A stretch of 57,632 nt of DNA from Tubiluchus corallicola (GCA_030141605.1 JAQGDQ010001170.1:1-57632); one strand, 5' to 3'; positions 21,804 to 33,330 are shown, counted from the stretch's first letter. Program-made: numbers and translations. The notes: generated from the letters alone by a model not told the origin.

Positions 21804-22249
21804 TAATAATATAACAGTCTTTAGCCAACCTATCTAAAATGATTTAACTAATAATAAATCTTGGTCGCACTAGTACACATGTGGGAAGGTGATATTCATC
21901 TAAGTAATTGAAGCAATGTGACGACGACGACGGTGGTGATGATGATGTTTATTTCATGCGCGTTAAAGTAGTCATATTGAACTGTACGACCTTTAAGTAT
22001 GCTTACCAGCTATTTTTAACAAATTTGTCAGTAATTATCTTTCGGGAGACAAACAGACAAAGGTGATGTATGTGATAAGTAAGTGCCAAAGGTTCTCATT
22101 AGAACTGTATCTTATTCGTTTTGTCATTTAGCAAAGTTGCAAGTCCACCATCTATAGTAACTGCATATATAATGTAAACTGTGTTTGTAATGTATGGTAG
22201 CTTGTTAGGGACATGGTAAAAACAAAAACGTAAATTTATTAACTCGAAA
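21804..22249. other. Intergenic, no gene
   Basis: A short (gac)n/(gat)n patch at 21920-21946; otherwise nothing recognised. Confidence 0.4.
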
Positions 22250-22846
22250 TTTCGACTTACTAATTCAAAATTTCGAGTTACTAAGTCGATATTGCGAGGT
22301 ACTAAGTCGATATTGCGAGTTTCTAAATCGATATTGCGAGGTACTAAGTCGATATTGCGAGGTACTAAGTCGATATTGTGAGGTACTAAGTCGATATTGC
22401 GAGTTTCTAAGTCGATATTGCGAGTTACTAAGTCGATATTGCGAGATACTGAATCGATATTGCGAGATACTGAATCGATATTGCGAGGTACTGAATCGAT
22501 ATTGCGAGGTACTAAGTCGATATTGCGAGTTTCTAAGTCGATATTGCGAGTTTCTAAGTCGATATTGCGAGTTTCTAAGTCGATATTGCGAGTTTCTAAG
22601 TCGATATTGCGAGTTACTAAGTCGATATTGCGAGATACTGAATCGATATTGCGAGATACTGAATCGATATTGCGAGGTACTGAATCGATATTGCGAGGTA
22701 CTGAATCGATATTGCGAGGTCCTAAGTCGATATTGCGAGTTTCTAAGTCGATATTGCGAGTTTCTAAGTCGATATTGCGAGTTACTAAGTCGATATTGCG
22801 AGATGCTGAATCGATATTGCGAGGTACTAAGTCGAAATTTATTTTT
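22250..22846. repeat. 21-bp minisatellite with higher-order structure
   Basis: About 28 copies of a 21-bp unit (tactaagtcgatattgcgag plus one base). The unit is a multiple of three, so one + frame is open for 200 codons as SKSILRV-type heptads. The heptad variants recur in a fixed order (VTK, DTE, DTE, GTE, then several VSK), showing blocks of several units that were duplicated together. Confidence 0.96.
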
Positions 22847-22867
22847 TATCTATTTTCGTATCATTCA

Positions 22868-22968
22868 TTTTTCCCATACATGCCACTGTACATTTTTCCC
22901 ATACATGCCACTGTACATTTTTCCCATACATGCCACTGTACATTTTTCCCATACATGCCACTGTACAA
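22868..22968. repeat. 25-bp minisatellite, four copies
   Basis: Four copies of tttttcccatacatgccact followed by gtaca, directly after the 21-bp array. Confidence 0.96.
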
Positions 22969-23280
22969 AAGTACCTATTTTATAAAAAAAGTTGGCATAA
23001 AAAAATAAAACTATACATTACTCCAGATGAACATATAAATTGCATTTCAAAAATTTTGTGCATGATTAGAGAAATGGTCACTCGTGTATGATTTGCATGA
23101 GTTGCTGTGACTTTCTTGGTTCCATACTCGTTCAAGTTGATTTCGTTAGCCCTACCGTTTCTGGCTGTTTACCTAGTAAAATGACAATGTATTCACACGT
23201 TTAGTGGTTCAGCAGGAGTAGCTTTCAATCAGGCTCCGATTATGTCAAAGACACGGGCATCTTTTGACATCAGGGATATA
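22969..23280. other. Intergenic, no gene
   Basis: Nothing recognised. Confidence 0.4.
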
Positions 23281-24238
23281 GGATTTTGTAGTGAGTAGGT
23301 TGGAGAAAATTCTTTGTGGTGAGTAGGCTGGAGAAAGTACTTTGTAGTGAATAGGTTGGAGAAAGTTCTTTGTAGTGAGTAGGTTGAAAGTTCTTTCTGG
23401 TGAGTAGGTTGGAGAAAGTTCTTTGTAGTGAGTAGGTTGGAGAAAGTTCTTTGTAGTGAGTAGGTTGGAGAAAGTTCTTTGTAGTGAGTAGGTTGGAGAA
23501 GATTCTTTGTAGTGAGCAGGTTGGAGAAAGTTCTTTGTAGTGAGTAGGCTGGAGAAAGTTCTTTGTAGTGAGTAGGTTGGAGAAAGTTCTTTGTGGTGAG
23601 TAGGCTGGAGAAAGTTCTTTGTAGTGAGCAGGTTAGAGAAAGTGCTTTGTAGTGAGTAGGTTGGAGAAGATTCTTTGTAGTAAGTAGTTGGAGACAGTTC
23701 TTTGTAGTGAGTAGGTTGGAGAAAGTTCTTTGCGGTGAGTAGGCTGGAGAAAATTCTTTGTAGTGAGCAGGTTGGAGAAAGTTTTTTGTAGTGAGCAGGT
23801 TGGAGAAAGTTCTTTGTGGTGAGTAGGCTGGAGAAAATTCTTTGTAGTGAGCAGGTTGGAGAAGATTCTTTGTAGTGAGCAGGTTGGAGAAAGTTTTTTG
23901 TAGTGAGCTGGTTGGAGAAGATTCTTTGTAGTGAGCAGGTTGGAGAAGATTCTTTGTAGTGAGCAGGTTGGAGAAAGTTTTTTGTAGTGAGCAGGTTGGA
24001 GAAAGTTCTTTGTGGTGAGTAGGCTGGAGAAAATTCTTTGTATTGAGTAGGCTGGAGAAAGTTCTTTGTAGTGAGTAGGCTGGAGAAAGTTCTTTGTGGT
24101 GAGTAGGCTGGAGAAAGTTCTTTGTAATGAGTAGGTTGGAGAAAGTTCTTTGTGGTGAGTAGGCTGGAGAAAGTTCTTTGTGGTGAGTAGGCTGGAGAAA
24201 GTTCTTTGTAATGAGTAGGTTGGAGAAAGTTCTTTTGG
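23281..24238. repeat. 28-bp minisatellite, about 34 copies
   Basis: The unit is gtagtgagtaggttggagaa followed by agttcttt, with variants (gtggtgagtaggct, gagcag, gattcttt). Three units make 28 codons, so the minus strand is open for 337 codons as a repeating polypeptide. No non-repeat domain is attached, so I do not call a gene. Confidence 0.97.
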
Positions 24239-24531
24239 GCAACGTGTCTCTCTAGTCGCCGATAATGAGTTTGCCAAACAGTACGACATTGATGGAATTA
24301 GACAGCTCATAGATGCGCCGCACGCGTTTATCGCGCCCCCAGGCGGCTGTTCTTGTTAAATTGATTATATGTTCACAGGTCTGTATGGTCTTATGCAGTA
24401 TGTGACAGGATTAAGTTATCATATTCTGAGCACTGTTTCAGTATTGGACTTTTGAGTGGTATGAAATACCATCAGTAGACTTCGTGGTAATTTTAGGTGT
24501 TGTTTTCAGGAACTAATTAGTATTATGTTAA
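24239..24531. other. Intergenic, no gene
   Basis: Nothing recognised. Confidence 0.4.
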
Positions 24532-25193
24532 AGGGAAAGAAAAGGGGGCTTTAAAGTATATACCAAAGAACTTGCCATGGAAAATTGCATTACTTAGCAT
24601 TAGCATTACGCTCACCTGCGTGAAAGACTTTCCTAAGAAGAAAAGGGAATTATTAACATAATATATTTGCACCTGGCAAAACGGTGCTGCATTGCCATAC
24701 CAGTCTGCACCACTGATTCACCAAAAACACATTATTTATCTTACTGACAATATGAAGCAACTTATGCTTTTACTTAGTTGGTGAAGTGTGCACTATTTGT
24801 GCTCTAATTGTTTTTTTCAAACATTACTTAACCTAACATTACTTTTTCACCTAACATTACTTAAACTACTTCAGCAGATTTACCGTCAAAATGGTTGCGC
24901 CTAACGGTGTTCATGGGAGTCTAAATTTACAGGTTTTATACAGCGTTACTGCTGACTGAAGCTCTGTGTGCAATAAGACAGCATGTGTGATATGAAATAT
25001 CAAGAACTTCTTGAATCTTATTTATGAAAAGTTAATTACTTTCACAGCGTCTGAAAATTTCTAAAACAGCGGTAATATAAATGAATTTTATGCTATAAAG
25101 ATTTCTTTGCAAATTTCTTTGTTATATTTTTCTGCGTTTAAGTGGTTATAACTGTAAAACAAGCCCAACATGCTAAGTGTGTTGTCTTTTCCT
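24532..25193 (+). mobile_element. TTAA-type MITE, hybrid of families D and C
   Basis: Flanked by TTAA (24528-24531 and 25194-25197). The first ~480 bp follow family D (ctgattcacc, tggttgcgcctaacggtgtt, acagcgttactgctgact). The last ~130 bp follow family C (gcaaatttctttgttatatt, and the cttttcct terminus). It is either a recombinant element or a D fragment inserted in C. Confidence 0.65.
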
Positions 25194-25479
25194 TTAATTG
25201 TGAGATTGTTTTTCATTAACAAGCCAAACCTTTTTCAAACTAATTGCTCGTTCTGGCGTTTATTTGCCTGATTGAATCAAAATTATTTTAGACTAAAATT
25301 AAGTGACTCAGACCATCTGAGTGTTCTTCTGGAGTAGGGCGAGACAATATTTTGTTAGGCGTTTGCGTCAGTGTAGGTCTGAAGCATAGTTTTTATAATC
25401 TTCCCGAAATAGCGCGTATTGCTGTCTTAATATCTTTTTAATAATCTTCATATTGCGGCAACAAGCTTACAAAGATTGC

Positions 25480-25800
25480 AGACTGGCCGGAGGTTGAGAG
25501 GGCAACCCCCTAGTCTGAGGGCAACCCCATAGGTTGCAGTCTGGCCGTGACTTTCTTGCTGGTAGAGGCTGACCTCGCACCCTCTCAGACTGATAGCAAA
25601 GCCGTACTCCTACCCCACCCCCACCCCGGGGGGTGCGAACCGGCCATATTCCAGCGACAAATGGCTAAAAAGAGACGCACATGCCTCATGGCGACCTAAC
25701 TTGGCGCTCGGTTGGCTAGGGGAGAAAAACAGCCAAGCCGCTGGGTCCCGGCTTTGGACCCCTCCACTTTAGGCTGACTATCTTTAGTGGCAGAAACAGT
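25480..25800. other. GC-rich island of unknown nature
   Basis: About 320 bp, strikingly GC-rich against AT-rich surroundings, with internal repeats (gggcaacccc twice; gcagactggcc and gcagtctggcc) and a C run (cctaccccacccccacccc). There is no open frame and no match to a structural RNA I recognise. It could be part of a SINE, a retroposed RNA or a regulatory island. Confidence 0.4.
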
Positions 25801-26257
25801 TATCAGTTGGCAAAAATGATAAAGATAATGCCGGAAGGTTACTATCTTACTTCATAGCGTAGCAGCGCTTCATACTATCTTACTTCCAACAGCTTACTAT
25901 CTTACTTCATAGCTTAGGAAGAAGTGGACATTTTTGAAATCTCAAATAGGTGTACATACGAACCATTACCGAAAAATGGTGACTGATCACAAATTTGTCG
26001 TCAAGTTTTCAGTTACTTTTGAAGTTACTATGAAGCACTTCTTTCTTGCGCACTTATAAATGTTGATTTAATCTTTTTCGTTTATTTGTTGCTAGCGCAT
26101 TACATGTTTGTATGTAATGGTATGTGTCGATAAACAAACATATATATTATATACTTTGTCTTCCAATAAATGGATTATATAGTATAATCAGAATCCTCCG
26201 TGTTAAGAATATATTTTGTATTAGAGCGAGCAAAGGCAAATACGTCAATAGCTACAT

Positions 26258-26860
26258 AGGTACAAAAACCAATACTTCAATACACACATTCACTTATATA
26301 GGTACAAAACCAATACTTCAATACACACATTCACTTATATACGTACAAAAGCGGTACTTCAATACTCATATGCACATGTATAGGTACAAAAGCAATACTT
26401 CAATACACACATTCACTTATATAGGTACAAAAGCTATACTTCAATACTCATATTCACATGTACAGGTACAAAACAAATACTTCAGTACACACATTCACAT
26501 GTATAAGCACAAAACCAATACTTCGATCCACAGTTTCACATGTATAGGTACAAAACCAGTATTTGAATACACGCATTTACACATACAGGTACCATACAGG
26601 TACAAAACCAATACTTCAATACACACATTCACTTATATAGGTACAAAACCAATACTTCAGTACACACATTCACTTATATAGGTACAAAAGCTATACTTTA
26701 ATACTCATATGCACATGTCTAGGTACAAAACCAATACTTCAATACTTAGATCTCATATATACGTACAAAACCAATACTTCAATACTTACATTCTCATATA
26801 TAGATACAAAACCAATACATCAATACACACATTGACGTATATAGCTACAAAAGGTACACA
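26258..26860. repeat. 41-bp minisatellite, diverged
   Basis: About 14-15 copies of a 41-bp unit (aggtacaaaaccaatacttc followed by aatacacacattcacttata) with many substitutions. One + frame is open for 185 codons because of the repetition. The greater divergence suggests it is older than the 23-bp and 43-bp arrays. Confidence 0.95.
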
Positions 26861-26894
26861 ATGCAATACATAGGCTCAATACAAAAAGTAAAAT

Positions 26895-27105
26895 GCGTAA
26901 TATACGTCAGACAAAAATTACATTAAATTATCTTGATATACATACTACATTACTGGTTTATAATTTAGAAATTATGAGTTGGAATTTTGTAACTAATGAT
27001 ACTTGGCTTTCCTATAATATAGAGATTCTTATTCAGTTATATACGTGACTATGCAAAATTTCACTTAAAGCATTTAACGTCATTTGCATGAGTTGCTTTT
27101 TGAAA
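26895..27105 (+). repeat. Left arm of a long inverted repeat
   Basis: The sequence from atatacgtcagacaaaaatt through ctacattactggtttataat to acgtcatttgcatgagttgc is repeated, inverted, at 28357-28575. The arms are about 210 bp and enclose about 1.25 kb that includes a family D element. Confidence 0.8.
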
Positions 27106-27388
27106 TCTATTTAGTTGGTATTGTTTCAGTTTCAGTTTTAGTATTGTTTCAGTTTTAGAATTGTTTCAGTTTTTTTTTGAAAATAGTTAATGATTCTTAT
27201 TGTTTGATAACAGACGAGAGGGAGTTTCATTGATAAACTGCTTGTTTGTCTATTGAATTATTACCAAATTTATTGCTTGTTTGAATTTGTTTTAGGTTAT
27301 TAGTTCTGAATTCTGGTTATTAGATGAGAGGAAAGGAGGTTTGAGAGCGGGAAAGTTGTGCTCTGTATTCGCGAAATTCGCAAATTAA

Positions 27389-28059
27389 AGCACAAGAAAA
27401 CCCTCCACTTTCATAAAGCTTAAAAAATTCGTTTCGAAATTTCATACCACTTACATACGACCTTTTCGTATGCATGGCTTGCATCGGCCGTAACGCTGTA
27501 TAAAACGTGTAAATTTGAACTCCCGCGATGACCGTTAGGTGCAGCCATTTTAATGGTAGGTCATTTGAAACAAGTTTTGATAACATTAAGTAAAGTTTGA
27601 AAAAGTAATCAGAGCATTCGTAGCATACATGTTGCTAACTAAGTAAAATTTTAAATTACTGTATCTTGTCAATAAGATTAAAAATACGTTTTTGGGTAGT
27701 GAGTGGCGCACCCTGGAGGGTGAGTCAGTGACATTTTACCAATTGGCACAAACATGCTAAATTATTTGTCTAGTTACATAAGTCTTTCCAGCAGGTAAGT
27801 GAAAAGCTAAGTAATATAGATTTGCACGGAAAGTTTTTTGGGACATAATTTAACATTGCCTTTTCTTCCACTGATTTACGTGACGTTGTGACGTCGTGTA
27901 ATGGCGCTGTCATAACAGTATCGCGGGGATTTAAAATGAAAACAAACGAAAATTCCTTTCAACGCGAATGCGATATGTGCATAAAACTGCTGTAAAGTAG
28001 TATAATTTTTTAAGGCGATTATCCTGAAATCTACTTCAGGTACCCCTTTTCTTTTTCCT
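27389..28059 (-). mobile_element. Family D TTAA-type MITE, full-length copy D2
   Basis: The 671-bp element has perfect TTAA flanks (27385-27388 and 28060-28063). The termini read AGCACAAGAAAACCCTCC on the left and AGGAAAAAGAAAAGGGG from the right. It is inserted between the arms of the 26.9/28.5-kb inverted repeat. Family features include ttttaaatctcccgc-like and gacgtcgtgtaatggcgctg stretches also seen in D3. Confidence 0.9.
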
Positions 28060-28356
28060 TTAAGACATCACGCGAAAATATGGCAGGGAGAGTGTGTGTG
28101 TATCACTTACAGATCGTTCCAGAAACTCAAGTGCTTTTAGAGAAACTGTGCTGTACAGTTAGTGGCAGAATAGTGATTAGAGAACGAACTTCTTGGAGCT
28201 TTCATCTCTTCTGGTCGGGGGTTTCACTTTCAGTGAGAGCGGAGAGGTGTCGTTGCTTCAGAATTCTGAAGGTGGTCAAACTCGGTAGAGTTTGCGAGCT
28301 TTAGTTCAAGGCCATTACGTCACTGGTTTTTTTTCATTTACGTACACACGTGTTTA

Positions 28357-28575
28357 TGTAAGTTTGAAGCAACTCATGTAAATGACGTTAACTTCTTTAA
28401 TTCAAATTTTGTTTATCCACGTATTTATAACTGAATGAGAATCTCTATATTACCAATTTCATTAATTATAAAATTGCAACTCATAATTTGCAAATTATAA
28501 ACCAGTAATGTAGTATATAGTACAAGATACTTTAAAATTTAATGTAATTTTTGTCTGGCGTACTATTTTAGTTTT
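28357..28575 (-). repeat. Right arm of a long inverted repeat
   Basis: Inverted partner of 26895-27105 (gcaactcatgtaaatgacgt, attataaaccagtaatgtag, aatttttgtctggcgta). Confidence 0.8.
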
Positions 28576-28607
28576 GCACTGTAACGAGTATATACATACA
28601 TACTTAC

Positions 28608-28609
<2 letters not shown>

Positions 28610-28695
<86 letters not shown>

Positions 28696-28790
28696 ATGCA
28701 TGCATGCATGTATATGTATTTTCGTTTGTTTTCATTTTAAATCTCCCGCAATACTGTATGTATATATATATATATATACATATATATGTA
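28610..28790. repeat. (TG)n(CGTG)n(CATG)n and (TA)n microsatellites
   Basis: A compound dinucleotide/tetranucleotide tract at 28616-28710 and a short (TA)n at 28761-28780. Poly-Cys/Val and poly-His/Thr frames here are artefacts. Confidence 0.95.
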
Positions 28791-28799
28791 TATGTATTT

Positions 28800-29130
28800 G
28801 TAGATTTTTATTTGACATCAAAATGGTTCACATGTTACAATAAAATTGAACAAGCCTCACCAAATGCGTCCAGTGCAACTAAAAAAGTTTTAGTACAAGA
28901 CTGAAGTGCTCAAACAGTATACGCATATTTACAAACACAACATCTTACATTAAATTTCACATGACGTTTGCGCTATTTATACATTCGTGACATTACATAA
29001 TTACATGACATTTGACGTTTGATATTTTAGACATTAGATTTGATAGTATATTATATACAGGATTTTAGATAGCTGTGGGATGAATGTGAGTTCAGATTTA
29101 TAAGGGACTGCAAATATTTATTTAAATGTT
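28800..29130 (-). mobile_element. LINE 3' end, copy E1
   Basis: Shares with the stretch at 32.70-33.33 kb the sequence atcaaaatggttcaca, ataaaattgaacaagcctca, caaatgcgtccagtgca and acatatttacaaacacca-like runs, in the same orientation. E2 carries a LINE protein C-terminus on the minus strand, so E1 is a shorter copy of the same element. Confidence 0.6.
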
Positions 29131-30050
29131 ATCTTGGTTGCACTAGGTCTTGTGTTGCATTTATTGATTAGAGTAGTGCGCTAAGAATTACAATCATAAG
29201 ACGTAAGTTACCGTTTGCTTTGCTGAGTGGCAAGTTGGACAGTGAGGCCCTTGACAAGAATCTAACATGATGGAGAGGTCATTGTTGGAATTTACAGTTG
29301 ACTTCAGGGTAGTAGACATAGACATTTACTCTCCTCATTTGCATCAGAATACAAATAGACTGTAATTGTTATAATTATTAATTAATCAGGATACGTTATG
29401 CATAAAGGAAAGTGTTAGGCAGGTGCAGGAGAAAGGGTAGCGAAAGGCCAATTGGTCATCAAGCCAGCTACTCTTCTAGGGTTAGTGTAAATTGTAAAAA
29501 AAATTGTACCGCTGCTAATTATATCGTGTAACTGATATAATTATGAAGCAGGTTAAGAAAATCAACTGTTAATGTATCTATAGGTGAAGAAATTAAACTT
29601 TAAATGGATTATGCGACAAGGAAGCATTATGATAAAATAAAAAATATGCAGTGACGATCAACCAGATATGTCAAGCTTGTAACTAATTGATTAGAGCATG
29701 GACGAAGTGTAAAATCAAGTCAAAGCAAAAGAAGAAAATAAAGCATAAATAAAAAAATCAGTAAATGAAACAAAATATTCGTGGTAAAATGAAAGTAAAT
29801 ATAATGAAACAAAAATATGCAATAGTATTCAATCAAATTATGTCTACTTAACAGTACACTAAAGGTTATAGGTAATACAGCACATTGATAACACTACAGT
29901 CACACAAATGAAGTGCTAATGATATGATGATTAATTTAATAATTTATAAATTCTAATGATTTATAATCTTAATTTGAACTTTACTTACTTGGAATAAACC
30001 CATATTATTGAATTTTTGAAATAAAACTGTCGAAAAGAACGTATGAAAAA
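29131..30050. other. Intergenic, no gene
   Basis: AT-rich, no open frame, no recognised element. Confidence 0.4.
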
Positions 30051-30054
30051 GTTG

Positions 30055-30130
30055 GAGCCTCGGCCCGGATTTGAACAAGCAACCTGTCGGTTCCAACCCG
30101 ACTGCCATGACCACTAGACTACTGCCTCCA
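30055..30130 (-). mobile_element. tRNA-like head of a SINE or decayed tRNA gene
   Basis: On the minus strand: box A-like gtagtctagtggtcatggca, a perfect 5-bp anticodon stem GTCGG/CCGAC around loop GTTGGAA (anticodon TGG if read as tRNA-Pro), and box B-like TTGTTCAAATCC. The T stem does not pair well and the acceptor stem is poor, so it is not a functional tRNA. Confidence 0.55.
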
Positions 30131-30205
30131 GTGACTTTGGCAGACTATAAGTTTCATTGTCGGCTGGCTTGTATAATAATTTTGTTAACTTTGCATTTAA
30201 AGATG

Positions 30206-30317
30206 AGACTACGGCCAAATCACGTTGAAAACACCGGTTCTCGTCTAAGTTAAGCAACGTAGAACCTGGTTAGTACTTGAATGGGTGACCGCCTAGGAAT
30301 ACCTGCTGTGTAGGCTT
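30206..30317 (+). mobile_element. 5S-rRNA-like sequence (5S pseudogene or 5S-derived SINE head)
   Basis: The segment starts GACTACGGCC and ends TGTGTAGGCTT, as 5S rRNA does. The pol III internal control region is well kept: an A-box-like AAGTTAAGCAACG and a C-box GGTTAGTACTTGAATGGG followed by tgaccgcc. It is about 112 nt, shorter than 5S, with a diverged second quarter (aaatcacgttgaaaacaccg). It is probably a SINE head or pseudogene rather than a working 5S gene. Confidence 0.7.
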
Positions 30318-30720
30318 GCGGGGGATGCCTACACTGTATCTCGACACTAGGCGGAGGAGCTGCACAAAGTAGCCAACGGCTAGAGGGCAGAGGAGGTCAA
30401 GTGACCCAACGGCCATGTGTAGAGGAGTAAACCTTCCAAATCAGGAGTGGAGCCCAGAAGGCGGACCAGTGCAGCATGCTCACTGCCTCCGGCAACTCCT
30501 GCAGCCAACCTGGTGCCAAACGTATCGCACCGCTTTCCTTTGCACTACACCAGCGAAGAAGAGAGGGGGTTCCTGTTGTCTGGGCAACTCAGGATCTCCA
30601 TACACCTTGCCCGGGGGTGCGCCCTGGAGAGGCCACTCCAGTGGTTCAAGGATCGCATTGCTCAGCCACAGTCAACGCTGCAGCTCCATCAATGTAATCA
30701 ATAACTGACTCTCTTGGCGC
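30318..30720 (+). other. GC-richer tail behind the 5S-like sequence
   Basis: About 400 bp of higher GC content without stop-free coding evidence (three overlapping frames of 73-97 codons, none recognisable). It may be the body of the 5S-headed SINE or a 5S-spacer retrocopy. Confidence 0.4.
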
Positions 30721-31435
30721 ACACTCCATTGTCTTCCGAGAGAGAAGGATGCCAACCATTTAAATATGACGTATTTCACTCGCTCAGACTAGACTTGGTT
30801 TCTGGAAGTTTTGGTTTCGAGTTCACGTGCGTGTTGTGTTGTTCGCCCAAGGCAAAAAGTAACGGGATTCTTCCCTGTTGCAGTTAATGGGCTAATAGTT
30901 CCAGCATATTAACAGGGATTACTGGCCGTTCTTGCTTCAAGTTTTTGAAACCTCATTATAGAAAGCAAAAATGCTGCATGCGGGCGAAATTCTATACACA
31001 GGAAAGTCAGGCGCGGTTATGCGTTTCTATATAAAGCCCCTAGTTTGTATGCAGGGCCTTTAGCATGTAAAAAAATCTGTGTCCGGTTGTATGGTTTTAC
31101 TTCCTCTCTTTTGTAGGAGCACGTGCTTCTTGTTACGTTGTTGTTTGTCGAATTTTTGTTTAATGAATTGAGGAATTTTGCCTAGTTGTCTGTTTGAGGC
31201 GAAGGAATTTTCATTTCTGGGTTAAATTGGACACGTAGTGCGTTCACACTGAAAGCGGTGCCGGAACGGTTTATGTAGCTGGATTTTGAGCGCGTAAGTA
31301 AAGTATGAGTGTTCGAAGTAGGGATAGTGGTAGCCTGGTCCAGAATTACTTTATTTTTGGAAGCAAAATCCGTGTGTACTTTGTTTGAGATCGTCGTTTT
31401 GAAAATGCATATATGTTAGCGACATTTCATTTGCC
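30721..31435. other. Intergenic, no gene
   Basis: Nothing recognised. A gtgcgttcacactgaaagcg stretch at 31.24 kb resembles ends of GTTCACAC-type elements. Confidence 0.35.
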
Positions 31436-31872
31436 ATTGGCGGACCCAGGGGGAAAGCCCAAGGGGCCTGGGCCCTCCCTTTCATAGTAACAGTTACAAC
31501 ACACCAAATTAATATGCTAATTTCCTCTGAATTATAAGCATTAGAACGATTTGCTAGATCCTAAAGGTGCCTTGAATCTGTAAAAATCATATATCGCAAG
31601 AAAACTGATGAATGTTATATATATCATGTTTGCTGTATAGTGCATATTGGTATGTAATTTTGAGTCAAAGGTTAGGTAACGCCTGTTCTAAACTAGTGGG
31701 CTTCCTTGAGGAAATGGCTTTCATAAGGCAGAAAAGTGGTCTGAAATGCAGTAAAATGTATTGCTGTCCGGGCGGATCTCCGTTGGGACCTTATACCGCT
31801 CCACCAGATCCCCTAATTTCTTTTCTGTTTGGCTTACCGTTGTACTAAAGAAAGCCTGTATCCGCCCTTGCT
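31436..31872. mobile_element. Possible inverted-repeat element with GGCGGA ends
   Basis: The left end ttggcggacccagggggaaa is partly mirrored by agggcggatacaggctttc read from the right (31868 downward). The inverted repeat is short and imperfect. Confidence 0.4.
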
Positions 31873-32702
31873 TACTATATATATGGTATCCAATATTCAT
31901 CTGCTGATATCCTTACTATCCGGTGTTTTCTGTGTGCTATCCTTGCAAGCAGGGCGACATCCTATAGGCTGAAATTTAAATTTGAGTACATATATGTATA
32001 TCATTGTATATACAAGTAAGTAATATGGTGCATTGACAGATAATCACATAATTCATATTCGTAACTATTTAAAAAAGGTTCACTCAAAGTTGTAATTACA
32101 TATTATGTTTTCCTTTCTCAACTTTCAGGTTTATTGCTGTTATACCATTGCTATTATTACATCATTTACTTCATCCTTATTTACATTAAGTTGTCTACAG
32201 AAACATGCATAACTATAATCATTTTTTTCAGTAAGGTGAGTGTGTTAATGATCGTACGGTCGTACACTCACCTCGCACTACTCAAATTATTTTATTTAAA
32301 GTTTATTAATGTGTTTGATATTGTATTTTTTGATGTGTGAAATAAAATTCATAGTTCATAGTTCGTAGCTAGTGTAGGCTGCACAATAAGGTCTCTCAAG
32401 CGCTTGGGGCCCACAAGCTTTGGTGACGTTTGGTGAAAAACCTGTTTCACTACAATTGTGTTGAAATGTGCATTAGTAATGGTATGTAACATTTATCGGC
32501 AAACAAAAGGTAGTCATCGTGTTAAAGAATTTGCAATAAGTTTACTTCAAGCTATGTGAATATAGCCAGAATATATCAAGAGTAAAAAATATTCAAAACG
32601 GGTGCGGGCAATTTAGAGGGTGGCTCCGTTTGAGGGGTTCCATAATTTCATTAGTCTAGTACTGGCCCCAAAAGATCATAATCCGGTGTTATTATTTTTT
32701 TA
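31873..32702. other. Intergenic, retroposon tail, no gene
   Basis: A tail-like gtgtgaaataaaattcatag with repeated catagttcatagttcg ends a probable LINE/SINE copy near 32365. The rest is unrecognised. Confidence 0.4.
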
Positions 32703-33330
32703 TTATTAATTCTTTATTTGTCATTAAAATGGTTCACTCATTATAATAAAATTGAGTAAGCCTCAGCGTAATGTTAAGATAACAGCGCTGTTCAAGGCAA
32801 ATGCGTCCAGTGCAGACTAAAAAAAAACTAAAGTGCAAAACTAAGGCCTAATTATATACAATAAATGAACATATTTACAAACACCATATTAAAATATTTT
32901 TACAAAACAATATTACAAAAGTACATTAAATTTTGCATGACATATTTTACACTATATATATACATTTGACATGACACAATTAACAGAAACGTGCTTTACA
33001 TTACATAAATTTCACTCATTACATTTACACTATTTATACATTTGACATTAAAAAACTAACATAACACGTATTACATTACATAATTTTTTAAAAAAATTTC
33101 ATTCTTAATCGTTTTATGGAGTCAGGGACGGGGGTAGATGAAAGTTGAGTCTGTGTAATTAGTATCAGATGCACAATCTGGAAGTTGAAACCTGTTATAT
33201 TGATAATCTTTTAATTTCTTTTTAAAGTGGTGGAGAGATTCTATTTGTTTTATTTCACTGGGTAGTAAGTTTCATAAATGTATGGCTTGTTTTGCTTACT
33301 GACATTCTTTATAACCTGGAACGCTGCTTG
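32703..33330 (-). mobile_element. LINE 3' end, copy E2
   Basis: On the minus strand a frame at about 33290-33190 reads NLLPSEIKQIESLHHFKKKL then KDYQYN, the C-terminal signature of CR1/jockey-type LINE proteins; the expected Trp before it is a stop (tga). About 480 bp of 3'UTR follow down to 32703. The copy is 5'-truncated and dead. Confidence 0.75.

Noticed and set aside
23229-24310. Minus-strand frames of 337 and 225 codons
   Set aside because: Entirely made of the 28-bp tandem repeat; no domain outside it and no splice or start context.
27320-27586. 88-codon minus-strand frame resembling one at 47926-48201
   Set aside because: Both lie in family D MITE copies; the shared peptide is transposon DNA, not a gene.
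30055-30130. Functional tRNA-Pro gene
   Set aside because: The T stem and acceptor stem do not pair.
30206-30317. Functional 5S rRNA gene
   Set aside because: Shorter than 5S, with a diverged second quarter; more likely a SINE head or pseudogene.
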